From contig NZ_JADEXP010000017.1 of the NCBI RefSeq assembly GCF_015207065.1, forward strand, positions 1 through 38,397: a stretch of 38,397 nt of DNA, written 5' to 3'. A program made the translations under genes and the position numbers. The number at the start of each line of letters is the position of its first letter. Position 1 is the stretch's first letter. The notes under the pieces were generated by a model. The model made no database searches and was not told the origin of the DNA. It saw only the letters and a program-made list of their open reading frames with translations. This document shows positions 1 through 8,448 of this stretch, one piece after another. The DNA is from Leptolyngbya cf. ectocarpi LEGE 11479. Its GTDB lineage: Bacteria > Cyanobacteriota > Cyanobacteriia > Phormidesmidales > Phormidesmidaceae.

Positions 1-1239
1 GGGCTGCTCTCGGCGCAAAAAATCGACCCCTAGCTGCAATGCCCAAAACCCACCCAGGGGCAGGACGCCCACCATGCCAGCACCACCCACCACAAAGGCA
101 ATAGTCGTGGCTGGCATCCGTGACCACACCCCGCCCAGTTCAGTGATGTTTTGGCAACTGGTGTTGTTGATAATGGCACCGGTACTCATAAACATCAGGG
201 CCTTGGCCACGGCATGGGTAAACAGCAGCCCAATGGCCACACCGGGCCACTCGGCTCCAACGGCAATAAACACTAGACCGATATAGGCACTGGTGGAGTA
301 GGAGAGGGCTCGTTTGAGGTCAACCTGTGCGATCGCAACCAATGAAGCTCCAACAGCAGTCGTTGTCCCAATCCCAATCAAAACACTCAGAGCCACCGGA
401 GACAAAATTACAATCGGCTGCAGCTTAATCAACACATAGGCCCCACAGGTCACCACCACCGAATTTCTCAAGATGGATGCCGGACTAGGGCCCTCCATCG
501 CCTCATCTAACCAAAGATGGAGGGGAAACTGAGCACATTTGCCAGTGGGTCCTGCAATCAATGCCAAACCAAGCAAAGTTGCCACTAAGGGTGTTAAATT
601 TGCCACCTTAACCCACTCATAGAGTGCGTTATAGTGCAAATCACCCGCCCAGCTAGCCAGACCTAGGACACCCATCAGCAGCAAAATATCTCCCACACGC
701 TTGGTGAGAAACGCATCCCTAGCTGCTTTAACTACTAGGGGCTGAGCATACCAAAAACCAACAATCAGATAGGTTGATAGCGTCAGTGTCTCTAACAAGA
801 AGTAGGCCAAGAAAAAAGAGCCGCTGAGCAAAACTCCACTCACAGCTCCTTCAAAAAAGCCTAGAAGGGAAAAGAACCTAGCCAGAGCCCATTCCTTTTC
901 CATATAGCCCAGACCGTATATCTGAGCCATTAGCGCCAACCCGGTCGAAAGCTCTAGAGCCCCTAGGTTGAGAACTGATAAATCCAGATCAAAACTCAGG
1001 GCCATATCGGCCACTTGCAACCACGGAAAATGAAGTTCGACTGACCCTACATTCCAAATCCCCATAAACACACAAGTGCCATGGACAAAGGCAAGGACAG
1101 TCATAAACATATTGATGTAGACCGCTGGCCTAGGCCCGGTCCGTTGCACCATTCCCATGGACCAGGGCAACGATAAAAGTACCCCTACGAACCCGTAAAT
1201 CGGGATGAGCCAACTTAACTGAATCAAAGACTGCATCAT
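1..1239 (-). CDS. ndhF4: NAD(P)H-quinone oxidoreductase chain 5, NdhF4-type (CO2 uptake), partial
   Basis: Reading the minus strand from an ATG at 1239 gives 413 uninterrupted codons to the window edge, so the C-terminus is missing. The translation begins MMQSLIQLSWLIPIYGFVGV and is rich in membrane helices. It contains Complex I antiporter-subunit features such as GPTGKCAQFPLHLWL, an EGPSPASI stretch and a conserved Lys/His helix (THAVAKALMFM). NdhF3 and NdhF4 are the variants that, with NdhD3/D4 and CupA/CupB, hydrate CO2 at the thylakoid membrane. The divergent position next to ccmK matches what I recall for ndhF4 in Nostoc, so NdhF4 is preferred over NdhF3, but the NdhD/Cup partners lie outside the window. 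An in-frame ATG at 1368 would add 43 residues (MCKWLYVRV...). The shorter start is preferred because family members begin near the first membrane helix. Neither start has a strong Shine-Dalgarno. Confidence 0.85.
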   Translation of the reverse strand, partial: MMQSLIQLSWLIPIYGFVGVLLSLPWSMGMVQRTGPRPAVYINMFMTVLAFVHGTCVFMGIWNVGSVELHFPWLQVADMALSFDLDLSVLNLGALELSTGLALMAQIYGLGYMEKEWALARFFSLLGFFEGAVSGVLLSGSFFLAYFLLETLTLSTYLIVGFWYAQPLVVKAARDAFLTKRVGDILLLMGVLGLASWAGDLHYNALYEWVKVANLTPLVATLLGLALIAGPTGKCAQFPLHLWLDEAMEGPSPASILRNSVVVTCGAYVLIKLQPIVILSPVALSVLIGIGTTTAVGASLVAIAQVDLKRALSYSTSAYIGLVFIAVGAEWPGVAIGLLFTHAVAKALMFMSTGAIINNTSCQNITELGGVWSRMPATTIAFVVGGAGMVGVLPLGGFWALQLGVDFLRREQP

Positions 1240-1740
1240 TGCTACCAAAGAGCCCACCGGCAATCCATAAACACCCTCAAGAGGCATCAAGCCACTCCAC
1301 ACCTGCCCCAAGCACAGGGGGGCAGACAAAAAACAGCCAGAGACCCTGACATAGAGCCACTTGCACATGTCACCAAAATTAATTACGCGTGGATAACCAA
1401 AGCTAGCCAACACGCATAAAAAAGTTTAGGAGTAAACTGGCACCGTAACCGGTTAGCCCAGATAAATATCTATGGCTAGTTTTAAGATCACACGATTTTA
1501 TTAATGGTACCTGATGAACACCCCTCGAAAAGAGACTCGCTCGATTCATCAACGCTGCCTAGCTTAAAAAAATAAGTTATTGACTTTTTGTGAGTAATCT
1601 GGGTCAAGCGCTTAGGGGGAGCGTCACATGCTGTGTTCTATCTGTCACAAAGCTTTCACCCCAATCACCCCAAATTTCCTGCTTCACCGACGGCTCAACA
1701 AATAGACATCATTAGTTACGTTTCGATGCAAATAATCATC

Positions 1741-1755
1741 AGCATTGATAATGCT
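1741..1755. promoter_or_regulatory. Perfect inverted repeat upstream of ccmK2
   Basis: AGCATT and AATGCT form a 6-bp perfect dyad around GAT, about 204 bp before the ccmK2 start. Its size resembles a LysR-family T-N11-A site. The assignment is by shape and context only. Confidence 0.35.
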
Positions 1756-1943
1756 TAACATTAGAAACAATCATTGAGACTTATATTGTCAAACTGCTGC
1801 CCCCCTCGTATTCTGAAGGGTAGTCATGGAGTTATTGCAGACTAAAGGTTTGCAAGTTACGTCTCGGTATGTGAAGTAATTCGAAAAGAATTCTTAACTT
1901 CGCATGGTCGGGGCACAGTGCTTGAAATAAAGCTGTTTTATCT

Positions 1944-1949
1944 AGGAGA
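1944..1949 (+). promoter_or_regulatory. Ribosome binding site of ccmK2
   Basis: AGGAGA lies 9 bases before the ATG at 1959. It is one of the few strong Shine-Dalgarno sequences in this window and fits high expression of the major shell protein. Confidence 0.7.
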
Positions 1950-1958
1950 TTTGCGACA

Positions 1959-2267
1959 ATGCCGATTGCCGTTGGAATGATTGAAACGCGTGGTTTCCCC
2001 GCTGTTGTAGAAGCTGCTGACGCGATGGTCAAGGCTGCCCGTGTAACCCTTGTAGGGTATGAAAAGATCGGTAGTGGTCGCGTGACCGTTATCGTACGTG
2101 GCGACGTATCTGAGGTTCAGGCGTCAGTTGCTGCTGGCATCGAGTCTGCTAAGCGCGTCAACGGTGGTGAGGTTCTATCCACACACATCATCGCTCGCCC
2201 CCACGAAAACCTGGAGTTTGTGCTGCCCATTCGCTACACCGAAGCAGTCGAACAGTTTAGGACCTAG
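1959..2267 (+). CDS. ccmK2: Carboxysome shell hexamer protein CcmK2
   Basis: This 102-residue single BMC (Pf00936) protein begins [20 protein letters not shown]. It carries the hallmark core with the pore loop KIGSGR (about residues 36-41) and the [11 protein letters not shown] segment. CcmK proteins form cyclic hexamers that tile the facets of the beta-carboxysome, with the pore thought to pass bicarbonate and sugar phosphates. The short C-terminus (ends VEQFRT) and first position in the operon match CcmK2 of Synechocystis-type clusters. A 54-bp gap separates it from ccmK1. The two proteins are nearly identical through the BMC core but their DNA differs at many third positions, so the duplication is old or maintained by selection. 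Confidence 0.96.
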   Translation: MPIAVGMIETRGFPAVVEAADAMVKAARVTLVGYEKIGSGRVTVIVRGDVSEVQASVAAGIESAKRVNGGEVLSTHIIARPHENLEFVLPIRYTEAVEQFRT

Positions 2268-2321
2268 GTTTTTTATCTCAGTTAGTCAATCCAAATAGTC
2301 AGCATACCAAGGTAAGAAACG

Positions 2322-2660
2322 ATGGCAATCGCAGTAGGAATGGTTGAAACCCTGGGTTTCCCAGCAGTAGTGGAAGCAGCCGACGCCATGGTCAAGGCCG
2401 CTCGCGTAACTTTAGTCGGTTATGAAAAAATTGGTAGCGGTCGCGTAACCGTTATCGTCCGTGGTGATGTGTCTGAGGTTCAGGCATCGGTTGCTGCCGG
2501 TGTTGAGAACGTCAAGCGAGTAAATGGTGGTCAGACCCTGTCCACACACATCATTGCTCGTCCCCATGAGAACTTAGAATTTGTGTTGCCTATTCGCTAT
2601 ACCGAAGCTGTTGAACAGTTTCGTGAGAGCGTAAGTGGCATCCGCCCCTACGGTAGGTAG
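2322..2660 (+). CDS. ccmK1: Carboxysome shell hexamer protein CcmK1
   Basis: This is the second single-BMC shell protein, 112 residues, beginning [20 protein letters not shown]. It has the same KIGSGR pore loop as CcmK2. It is distinguished by a longer C-terminal tail ([11 protein letters not shown]), which is the usual difference between CcmK1 and CcmK2. It should form hexamers, possibly mixed or layered with CcmK2, in carboxysome facets. An AAGGTAAG stretch precedes the ATG. The gene ends 3 bp before ccmL, which indicates co-transcription and probably translational coupling. Confidence 0.95.
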   Translation: MAIAVGMVETLGFPAVVEAADAMVKAARVTLVGYEKIGSGRVTVIVRGDVSEVQASVAAGVENVKRVNGGQTLSTHIIARPHENLEFVLPIRYTEAVEQFRESVSGIRPYGR

Positions 2661-2663
2661 GGC

Positions 2664-2966
2664 ATGCGCCTAGGGAAGGTTCGTGGCACGGTCGTTAGTA
2701 CCTGCAAAGAGCCAAGCTTGACAGGTGTAAAGTTCTTGTTGATTCAGTTTGTCAGTGAGAATGGTGACTTGCTACCTGACTATGAGGTAGCTGCCGATGT
2801 TGTGGGTGCTGGTCCCGGAGAATGGGTTCTGGTCACCCGCGGCAGTGCTGCACGCCAGCACAGCGGCTATGGAGAAAGGCCAGTGGATGCTGCCATTGTT
2901 GCCATTGTTGACACCGTTAGTTTGGATTCTGGCTCGCTCTACGACAAGCGTGAGGATTTTAATTAA
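2664..2966 (+). CDS. ccmL: Carboxysome shell vertex pentamer protein CcmL
   Basis: This 100-residue CcmL/EutN family protein begins [20 protein letters not shown] and contains the family features [17 protein letters not shown] and [11 protein letters not shown]. CcmL pentamers cap the twelve vertices of the icosahedral shell. Length and position between ccmK1 and ccmM are canonical. The start overlaps the end of the ccmK1 region (3-bp gap), with GGTAGG at the ccmK1 stop serving as the probable ribosome binding site. Confidence 0.95.
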   Translation: MRLGKVRGTVVSTCKEPSLTGVKFLLIQFVSENGDLLPDYEVAADVVGAGPGEWVLVTRGSAARQHSGYGERPVDAAIVAIVDTVSLDSGSLYDKREDFN

Positions 2967-2992
2967 TAGCTTTCTTGGGAGAATATGGGCCA

Positions 2993-5020
2993 ATGGTTAA
3001 ACCAGCCATGGCAACATCCCCGACCCAGTATCAATCAATGGCTAAGCCATTGATTGAGCCTACTGCCTTTGTTCATTCGTTTTCTCAGGTTGTAGGTGGT
3101 GTTTATGTCGGGGCCGAAGTATCGATTGCTCCGGGTACCTCAATCCGAGCGGATGAGGGGTTGCCCTTTTACATCAGTAGTCATTGTGATATCCAGGACG
3201 GTGTTGTCATACACGGGCTTGGTCAAGGTTGTGTATTAGGAGATAATGGCAACTCCTATGCCGTTTGGTTGTCTCCAAATGTCACCCTCACACACAAGGC
3301 ACTAATCCATGGCCCTGCCTACTTGGGTGAGGGAAGTTTCGTTGGCTTTAGATCAACGATCTTTAATTCCCGTCTCGGTGCTGGCGTCATCGTTATGATG
3401 CATGCCCTGGTGCAAGATGTTGAAGTGCCCGCAGGGCGCTGTGTACCCTCTGGTGCTGTGATTACTACCCAAGCCCAGGCGGATGCATTACCCAGAGTGA
3501 CTGAGGCAGACTTAGCCCTAGTCCGAGATATTGTTGAGCCCCATATTCAGGAACGTTCTCGCGAGCGGTTGTCTCAGGTGGGAGGCTCTCCACAAGCATT
3601 GAAGTACCCCGACGGTGCGGTTAATGCTGTTCCAATTCAATCTGCCCGCCACCCGGCGAGCGGCCCACACACCCCATACACCACCGATAACGTTGGTATA
3701 GATACTATGCAAGCACTAGCACCCGAAATTGTTCAACAGGTTCGTCAGTTTTTAGCCCAGGGCTACAAAGTTGGCTCAGAGTATGCCGATAAGCGTCGCT
3801 ATCGCAGTGGTGTCTGGCAAAGCTGTCCTGTGGTGCAGTCTAACCGAGATAGAGATGTTCTCTCTTCCTTAGAGCGCTGTATGGCCGAACATCAGGGTAG
3901 CTATGTGCGGATTTTTGGCATTGATCCTGTGGGCAAGCGTCGCGTGGGTATGATGACGGTGCAGCGCCCCGATGGCAAGCCGGTTGAAGCTAGTAGTAAC
4001 AGAAGTGCAGCAGCTGCGTCGCCTCAGGCCGCTGCTTCTGCTGGCAACAGTGGTGGCACAGCTTCTGGTGACATTGCTGGTCAGGTACGTGCTTGGCTGC
4101 GTCAAGGGTACAAAATTGGTACCGAGCATGCTGATCGTCGTCGCTACCGCAGTGGTGTTTGGCAGACCTGTAGTCCTATCCAGTCTGCCCATGAATCCGA
4201 GGTGATGTCTGCTTTGCAGGGGTGTTTAGCTGAGCATGCTGGTGAATATGTGCGGATGTTTGGTATTGATCCTGTAGCCAAGCGTCGAATTGCACCCATT
4301 ACTATTCAGCGAGGCGACGGCAAGCCGGTAGAACTGCAGGCATCGGCGGGTGGAGCCTCCTCATCCTCTGCTAGTCAGAATGGTGCGGCGCCTAGTACCA
4401 GTAGCGAGCTTGTTCCTCAAATTCGTTCTATTCTGCGCCAAGGTCAGCGCATTGGGATTGAGTTTGCCGATAAGCGTCGCTATCGCAGTGGTATTTGGCA
4501 AACAGCACCTGCCATCTCTGCTACTAGTGAATCGGCTGCGGTTTCTGCAGTACAGCAGGTTCTGGCTGACCATGCGAATGATTATGTACGCATTTTTTCC
4601 GTTGATCCACGGGTGAAGCAGCGCGGTCGTGCCGTAACTGTTCAAAAGCCAGGTCAGGCAGCGGTCAGCACATCTGGTGGTAACTCTCAGCCTGCATCCT
4701 ACGGTGGCGGCGGTAATACGTCTGCTAACAGCTCCGCTAACACTAACGGCAGCAGTGCTACTGTTAGTGCTGATTTAGCCCAGCAAGTGACCCAGCTGGT
4801 AAATCAGGGTTATCGTGTCAGTACTGAGTATGCTGATAAGCGTCGCTATAGCAGTGGAGCATGGCAAACAGGGAATCCCATCAGCGGGAACCGTCCTTCA
4901 GAGGTCATTGCTGCTCTAAAAGCTCAGCTGGCTGAACATGCTGGTCACTATGTGCGTCTGGTGGGTGTGGACCCCCGTGCCAAGTGCCGCGTGCTGGAAA
5001 CCACGATTCAACGTCCGTAG
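2993..5020 (+). CDS. ccmM: Carboxysome scaffold protein CcmM (gamma-carbonic anhydrase domain plus four SSUL repeats)
   Basis: The ATG at 2993 is preferred over an in-frame TTG at 2975 because GGGAGA lies 10 bases ahead of it; this gives 675 residues. Residues 20-165 form a left-handed beta-helix gamma-carbonic anhydrase domain with the three zinc-ligand histidines in the expected spacing (H74, H101, H106). Four Rubisco small-subunit-like (SSUL) repeats follow at about 240-330, 357-446, 471-554 and 592-675, each with an (A)DKRRYRSG-like core and a YVR[IML] motif. They are joined by Ser/Ala/Gly/Asn-rich linkers. CcmM gathers Rubisco through the SSULs and binds CcmN and CcaA through the N-terminus. 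SSUL1 and SSUL2 carry Cys pairs (C278/C296, C393/C411), while SSUL3 and SSUL4 do not. ATG 3707 (M239), immediately before SSUL1, could start the short CcmM isoform. Confidence 0.96.
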   Translation: MVKPAMATSPTQYQSMAKPLIEPTAFVHSFSQVVGGVYVGAEVSIAPGTSIRADEGLPFYISSHCDIQDGVVIHGLGQGCVLGDNGNSYAVWLSPNVTLTHKALIHGPAYLGEGSFVGFRSTIFNSRLGAGVIVMMHALVQDVEVPAGRCVPSGAVITTQAQADALPRVTEADLALVRDIVEPHIQERSRERLSQVGGSPQALKYPDGAVNAVPIQSARHPASGPHTPYTTDNVGIDTMQALAPEIVQQVRQFLAQGYKVGSEYADKRRYRSGVWQSCPVVQSNRDRDVLSSLERCMAEHQGSYVRIFGIDPVGKRRVGMMTVQRPDGKPVEASSNRSAAAASPQAAASAGNSGGTASGDIAGQVRAWLRQGYKIGTEHADRRRYRSGVWQTCSPIQSAHESEVMSALQGCLAEHAGEYVRMFGIDPVAKRRIAPITIQRGDGKPVELQASAGGASSSSASQNGAAPSTSSELVPQIRSILRQGQRIGIEFADKRRYRSGIWQTAPAISATSESAAVSAVQQVLADHANDYVRIFSVDPRVKQRGRAVTVQKPGQAAVSTSGGNSQPASYGGGGNTSANSSANTNGSSATVSADLAQQVTQLVNQGYRVSTEYADKRRYSSGAWQTGNPISGNRPSEVIAALKAQLAEHAGHYVRLVGVDPRAKCRVLETTIQRP

Positions 5021-5063
5021 TCTAAATGTCATTAGTCTCGTCTCAGTTCTTGGGACCGTCGCG

Positions 5064-5762
5064 ATGGAACCCTCGCCTCTACATTTTGTGAGTCATACCC
5101 ATTACTATCGCGGCGGTGACGTTGTTATTGATGCTTCAGCAGCTATCGCTCCGGGCGTTGTGTTTCGAGCTGCGTCTACTGGTTCTATTCGGATTGGACC
5201 AGGGGTTTGTGTCGGTGCAGGGGTGGTCATTCAGGCAAAACAGGGCTGCGTGATGATTGAGTCTGGGGTGAGTCTGGGGACTGGTGTGCTGATTGTGGGC
5301 CATGGACATGTCGGTAGAGGAGCCTGTGTGGGTCCCTCAAGTACTCTGATCAATCCTGCGATCGCAGCCAATGAAATCGTTCCTCCCTGTTCTTTAGTAG
5401 AGCCGGGCGTATCTACTTCAGAGACCGCTGCCCCTCGAAATGGTGTATCTGGTTCCAGCGCCGCCAGTCATTTTCAGTCTGGAGGATTTACACCCTCCAG
5501 TGGGCCAGTGCCTTCTATGCCGATGCCTCCAAGAACATCCCCAACGGTTGAACCTCAGTCGGTTTCGCCCAAGGCCGTACACGTACCTGACATTGATTCG
5601 GCACCGTCATCGGATATGTCGGCAGGGGCACCCGCTGCCATTGCCCAAAATCGTCCTGTTTATGGGCGTGATCATGTAAAGAACCTGCTGTCCGCCCTGT
5701 TTCCCTATCGGCAATCATTGAACAACGGGGATTCGAGTGCTCAATCTGAAAATGGCTCCTAA
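5064..5762 (+). CDS. ccmN: Carboxysome adaptor protein CcmN
   Basis: The ATG at 5064 gives 232 residues beginning MEPSPLHFVSHTHYYRGGDV. An upstream extension of the frame overlaps ccmM and has no family support. Residues 15-115 are hexapeptide-repeat beta-helix sequence rich in I/V-G-x-G turns, which binds CcmM. A long Pro/Ser-rich linker (about 120-195) follows. The C-terminal amphipathic encapsulation peptide lies near residues 199-216 (VYGRDHVKNLLSALFPYR) and tethers the pre-carboxysome core to the CcmK shell. The 43-bp gap after ccmM and the domain order are standard for beta-cyanobacteria. Confidence 0.94.
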   Translation: MEPSPLHFVSHTHYYRGGDVVIDASAAIAPGVVFRAASTGSIRIGPGVCVGAGVVIQAKQGCVMIESGVSLGTGVLIVGHGHVGRGACVGPSSTLINPAIAANEIVPPCSLVEPGVSTSETAAPRNGVSGSSAASHFQSGGFTPSSGPVPSMPMPPRTSPTVEPQSVSPKAVHVPDIDSAPSSDMSAGAPAAIAQNRPVYGRDHVKNLLSALFPYRQSLNNGDSSAQSENGS

Positions 5763-5962
5763 AATAGGGAATACACCGTAACTTATCTGAGTTTAAATAA
5801 ATTGGGAAGCCTGATTTGTATCTAGTAGAAACTTCTCATATCATCCATTGACAAATTGATAAGTAACATCGCTTTTTGAAGACGCCATTGAGGCTTTCAC
5901 CATACAGTGTGATGTAGACTCAACCAAACCCCAAGGGCTTACCCACGCTACTTGAGACTCAT

Positions 5963-6814
5963 ATGCCAGCCGACTCTTCCGCTCTCGCTAGTTCCACCGA
6001 TAAAGCCAGGTCATTGATGCGCTGGGTAAAAGATTCGGCTTTGGGCGTGGTGTCGACAACAAGCTTTCCAGCCATCATTGGTGTGGCCGATGCCATGATG
6101 AAGTCTTCAAATGTGTACTTAGTAGGGTACGAGAAGACTGGCGGCGGTCAGTGTAGCGCTATTGTGCGAGGCGGGGTGGCTGATGTCCGTATGGCGGTCC
6201 ATGCGGGGGTGGAAACCGCAAAGCAGTTTGGGCAATTGGTATCTTCATCACTGATTCCTCGTCCCATGGCTGATATGGAAAAGGTGCTGCCAATCCTGCC
6301 ACGGATGCAGGAGTTAGACGGGGTGGGGGAAACTCACATGAGTAGCGGTGCGATCGGTTTGCTGGAGACAAGAGGCTTTCCTGCCATGGTGGGGGCTGCG
6401 GACGCCATGACCAAATCGGCTGAGGTGGAGCTGATTTCTCACGAAACCATTGGCGAAGGATTATGTACGATTTTGATCCGGGGCTCCCTGTCTAATGTGG
6501 CCATTGCTGTTGAAGCCGGTATGCATGAGGCCGAGCGTATCGGTGAACTTAGCGCGGTCATGGTGATTCCTCGACCACTCAATGATTTAGAACGTAGCCT
6601 GCCGAAGGTTAAGCAAGCGAAGAAACCACAGAAGGTCAAGCTACCGCTGAAACTAGAAGAGCGTCAGAAGGAATTGATGCCCGCCGAGGCCCCTGTGATC
6701 GAGGTGCAAAAGCAAAAGCAGCTAGATCTGCCCGAAACAGAGTTGATGCCTGCTCAGCCCCCTACAATAGAAGTCCAAACGCAAAAACCGTTGGACTTAC
6801 CCGAATTTGAATAG
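5963..6814 (+). CDS. ccmO: Tandem-BMC carboxysome shell protein CcmO with a repeated C-terminal tail
   Basis: The product has 283 residues with two BMC domains, at about 25-112 (SALGVVSTTSFPAIIG...) and 128-214 (GAIGLLETRGFPAMVG...). It is therefore the double-BMC (BMC-T) shell protein that forms pseudohexameric trimers and is required for shell formation in Synechococcus 7942. The two domains have different pore loops (KTGGGQ versus TIGEGL). A charged linker is followed by an unusual tail of two consecutive 23-residue repeats (238-260 and 261-283), each starting LMPA and ending DLPExE. The gene follows ccmN after 200 bp without an evident terminator, so it may be read through or have its own promoter. 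Many CcmO proteins end near the second BMC domain, so the tail is notable. Confidence 0.92.
   Translation: MPADSSALASSTDKARSLMRWVKDSALGVVSTTSFPAIIGVADAMMKSSNVYLVGYEKTGGGQCSAIVRGGVADVRMAVHAGVETAKQFGQLVSSSLIPRPMADMEKVLPILPRMQELDGVGETHMSSGAIGLLETRGFPAMVGAADAMTKSAEVELISHETIGEGLCTILIRGSLSNVAIAVEAGMHEAERIGELSAVMVIPRPLNDLERSLPKVKQAKKPQKVKLPLKLEERQKELMPAEAPVIEVQKQKQLDLPETELMPAQPPTIEVQTQKPLDLPEFE
6674..6811 (+). repeat. Two tandem 69-bp coding repeats at the 3' end of ccmO
   Basis: Codons 238-260 and 261-283 encode LMPAEAPVIEVQ.../LMPAQPPTIEVQ..., each exactly 23 residues and identical at most positions. The nucleotide copies have diverged, so the duplication is not recent. Confidence 0.85.
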
Positions 6815-6905
6815 TTACATAGGGTTTGAGTGCTAAGTCTGACGGCCCCTTAAATGGATTGAGTTTCAAGAGACCGCAGATACTAAAGTGGTTTCCTTAA
6901 TGAAC

Positions 6906-7364
6906 CTAAAGATCAGCGTAGCCAAAGGTAACGTTGAATTCGGCACACCAGATAGCCACGGAGCCGTAGTCATTCAGGTTGAGGTCAGCGGGTAAAACGT
7001 AGCCCTGGGAGCCTTCAAAACTCTTAAGGTCAGCGATATAAACGTAATCATTCTCAGCCAAGCTGACAGGAACAGAATCACCTTTGTAGAGTACAACTTG
7101 AACCGCAGGACCACGGGCCGTATCAAATGCGCCATCAAATTCAAGGATGCGCTGGCCATCTTTTTCGACTATGCGGGCGGTACCAGTGGTGGCATGGGAC
7201 TGGTCAACGGTAACAAACTGGCCGGACGTCAATAACGTTTTGGCTGATCGGGTAATGCTAGGTTTCGCGGCTAAAGCTTCGCTAACGCTGATAGTTTGTG
7301 CAAAAGGAACGATTACGGCAGTGAGCATGACAGCTGACAAACCGGTGGATAGTAGATTCTTCAT
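6906..7364 (-). CDS. Exported DM13-domain protein
   Basis: The product has 152 residues. The first 32 or so form a signal peptide (MKNLLSTGLSAVMLTAVIVPFA, Ala-rich cleavage region). The remainder matches the DM13 fold: GTARIVEKDGQ, then a ...FDTARGPAVQVVLY strand, and the closing signature SVAIWCAEFNVTFGYA with the near-invariant Cys (C140). DM13 domains have been proposed, from sequence analysis, to act in extracytoplasmic redox or electron transfer through that cysteine; the substrate is unknown. AGGAGAA lies 7 bases upstream of the ATG. The gene converges on ccmO (91-bp gap) and diverges from the oxygenase gene at 7634. No operon partner is evident. Confidence 0.8.
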   Translation of the reverse strand: MKNLLSTGLSAVMLTAVIVPFAQTISVSEALAAKPSITRSAKTLLTSGQFVTVDQSHATTGTARIVEKDGQRILEFDGAFDTARGPAVQVVLYKGDSVPVSLAENDYVYIADLKSFEGSQGYVLPADLNLNDYGSVAIWCAEFNVTFGYADL

Positions 7365-7633
7365 GGTGGCGTTCTCCTAATTTTCAAGCACAGGCGACGT
7401 GCGCTGCTTGATTACTAATATCGGAGGACTACCTGAGACTCCGTTGATACGTTTCTAAGGGATTTGTAAGCTCTGTCTGAAAAAGTCTGAGTGCTAGGGA
7501 TGATCTAGATCACATCGAACAAATAAGTAGATGGCCGAAAGTAAACGTCTTTAACGCCGCTGGTTTCAACTCCGCTCAACCAGCTAATTTTGAGAATACG
7601 AGGTATGATTTTTTGTAGTGGCAAAGACTGTTT

Positions 7634-8347
7634 ATGCCCGTTGACACTTGGTTTCCCCTCGCGATTTATTACGAAGATTTACCGGAGGCAACAGCCCACA
7701 AAAAACAGCTAATCGATGCCGCTCTTCAGCTAGAAAAAGATGGCTATGAGCGGCGGGCATTTCCTGAGATGGCCTGGACAGGAGACTTGCACGGTGCGGA
7801 ACAAATTCACACCGATTCACGGTTTGTCTGGATTGTCAGCCAGGTAGAACACCACGTTCAGAAATATCTGGAGACACTGGGTTTAGATTTGGAACAAATC
7901 GATCTCTATATCCAGCGAGCTTGGCCGGTAATCTCTCGTCACCAGCAAGAAGTCGGTTCCCACTGTCACAATACGGCCCATATTAGCGCTGTGTACTATG
8001 TGTCAGTACCAAACTCAGGCAGTGATGAGGCTGGGAGTCTAGTCTTTTTTGATGATGCCCGTCTTAACGAGGTGAGCCCTGGCCTGGGGAGCGAAAACAC
8101 CAATATCATTGTCAATTTGAACAGTTTGAATCAAGATCAGGCGATGTACTGTCCTACAGAAGGACGGTTGATTCTGTTTCCAGCCAAGCAGCGGCACGGT
8201 GTAACCATAAACCATACGGAAGGGATGAGAATCTCTCTCTCGTTTGATATTGTGTTAACAGCAAAGCCCGGCAGTGCTGCGGGGTCCTATGAGTTTTTAC
8301 CGCCGCCACCTAGCCAGTGGCAAAAGTTTGGAACAGGAGAACCCTAA
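7634..8347 (+). CDS. Putative 2-oxoglutarate/Fe(II)-dependent oxygenase
   Basis: The 237-residue protein resembles the TIGR02466/2OG-FeII_Oxy_5 family. It has a metal-binding stretch SHCHNTAHISAVYYVSVP (about 109-126). The next segment, SLVFFDDAR, is followed by GRLILFPAKQRHGV with a distal His at about 188 and RISLSFDI with the co-substrate Arg at about 199. This pattern of His and Arg on the double-stranded beta-helix is the family signature. Such proteins hydroxylate proteins or small molecules; the substrate here cannot be inferred. There is no clear Shine-Dalgarno. It stands alone, 269 bp from the divergent DM13 gene and 101 bp before the HtrA gene. Confidence 0.72.
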   Translation: MPVDTWFPLAIYYEDLPEATAHKKQLIDAALQLEKDGYERRAFPEMAWTGDLHGAEQIHTDSRFVWIVSQVEHHVQKYLETLGLDLEQIDLYIQRAWPVISRHQQEVGSHCHNTAHISAVYYVSVPNSGSDEAGSLVFFDDARLNEVSPGLGSENTNIIVNLNSLNQDQAMYCPTEGRLILFPAKQRHGVTINHTEGMRISLSFDIVLTAKPGSAAGSYEFLPPPPSQWQKFGTGEP

Positions 8348-8448
8348 GGACTCTAAGGATGACAAAACTGACAACCGGATGTCACAGGAATGTCATATCC
8401 CTTGGATAAGCTGTGGATAGCTAAAAACGAATCCATTCCATCACGGTT

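Larger units (their letters stand above)
1240..1958. promoter_or_regulatory. 719-bp divergent regulatory region between ndhF4 and the ccm operon
   Basis: There is no convincing gene here apart from the possible N-terminal extension of ndhF4 up to 1368. The AT-rich stretch holds several dyads. AGCATT-GAT-AATGCT at 1741-1755 is perfect. TGATGAA (1512-1518) is mirrored by TTCATCA (1545-1551). TTGAC near 1579 is followed by GTCAA about 18 bases later. AATTC/GAATT flank GAAAA near 1879-1893. The region must hold both divergent promoters. In this gene context, LysR-type carbon regulators (CcmR/NdhR, CmpR) are the expected binders, but no site can be assigned by eye. Confidence 0.55.

Noticed and set aside
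4938-5063. N-terminal extension of ccmN
   Set aside because: It lies within ccmM in another frame and does not match CcmN, which begins at 5064.
7559-7584. GCTGGTT/AACCAGC hairpin before the oxygenase gene
   Set aside because: The stem has 7 bp with a 12-base loop and only a weak T-rich follow-up. It has no upstream plus-strand gene to terminate, so the evidence is too thin.
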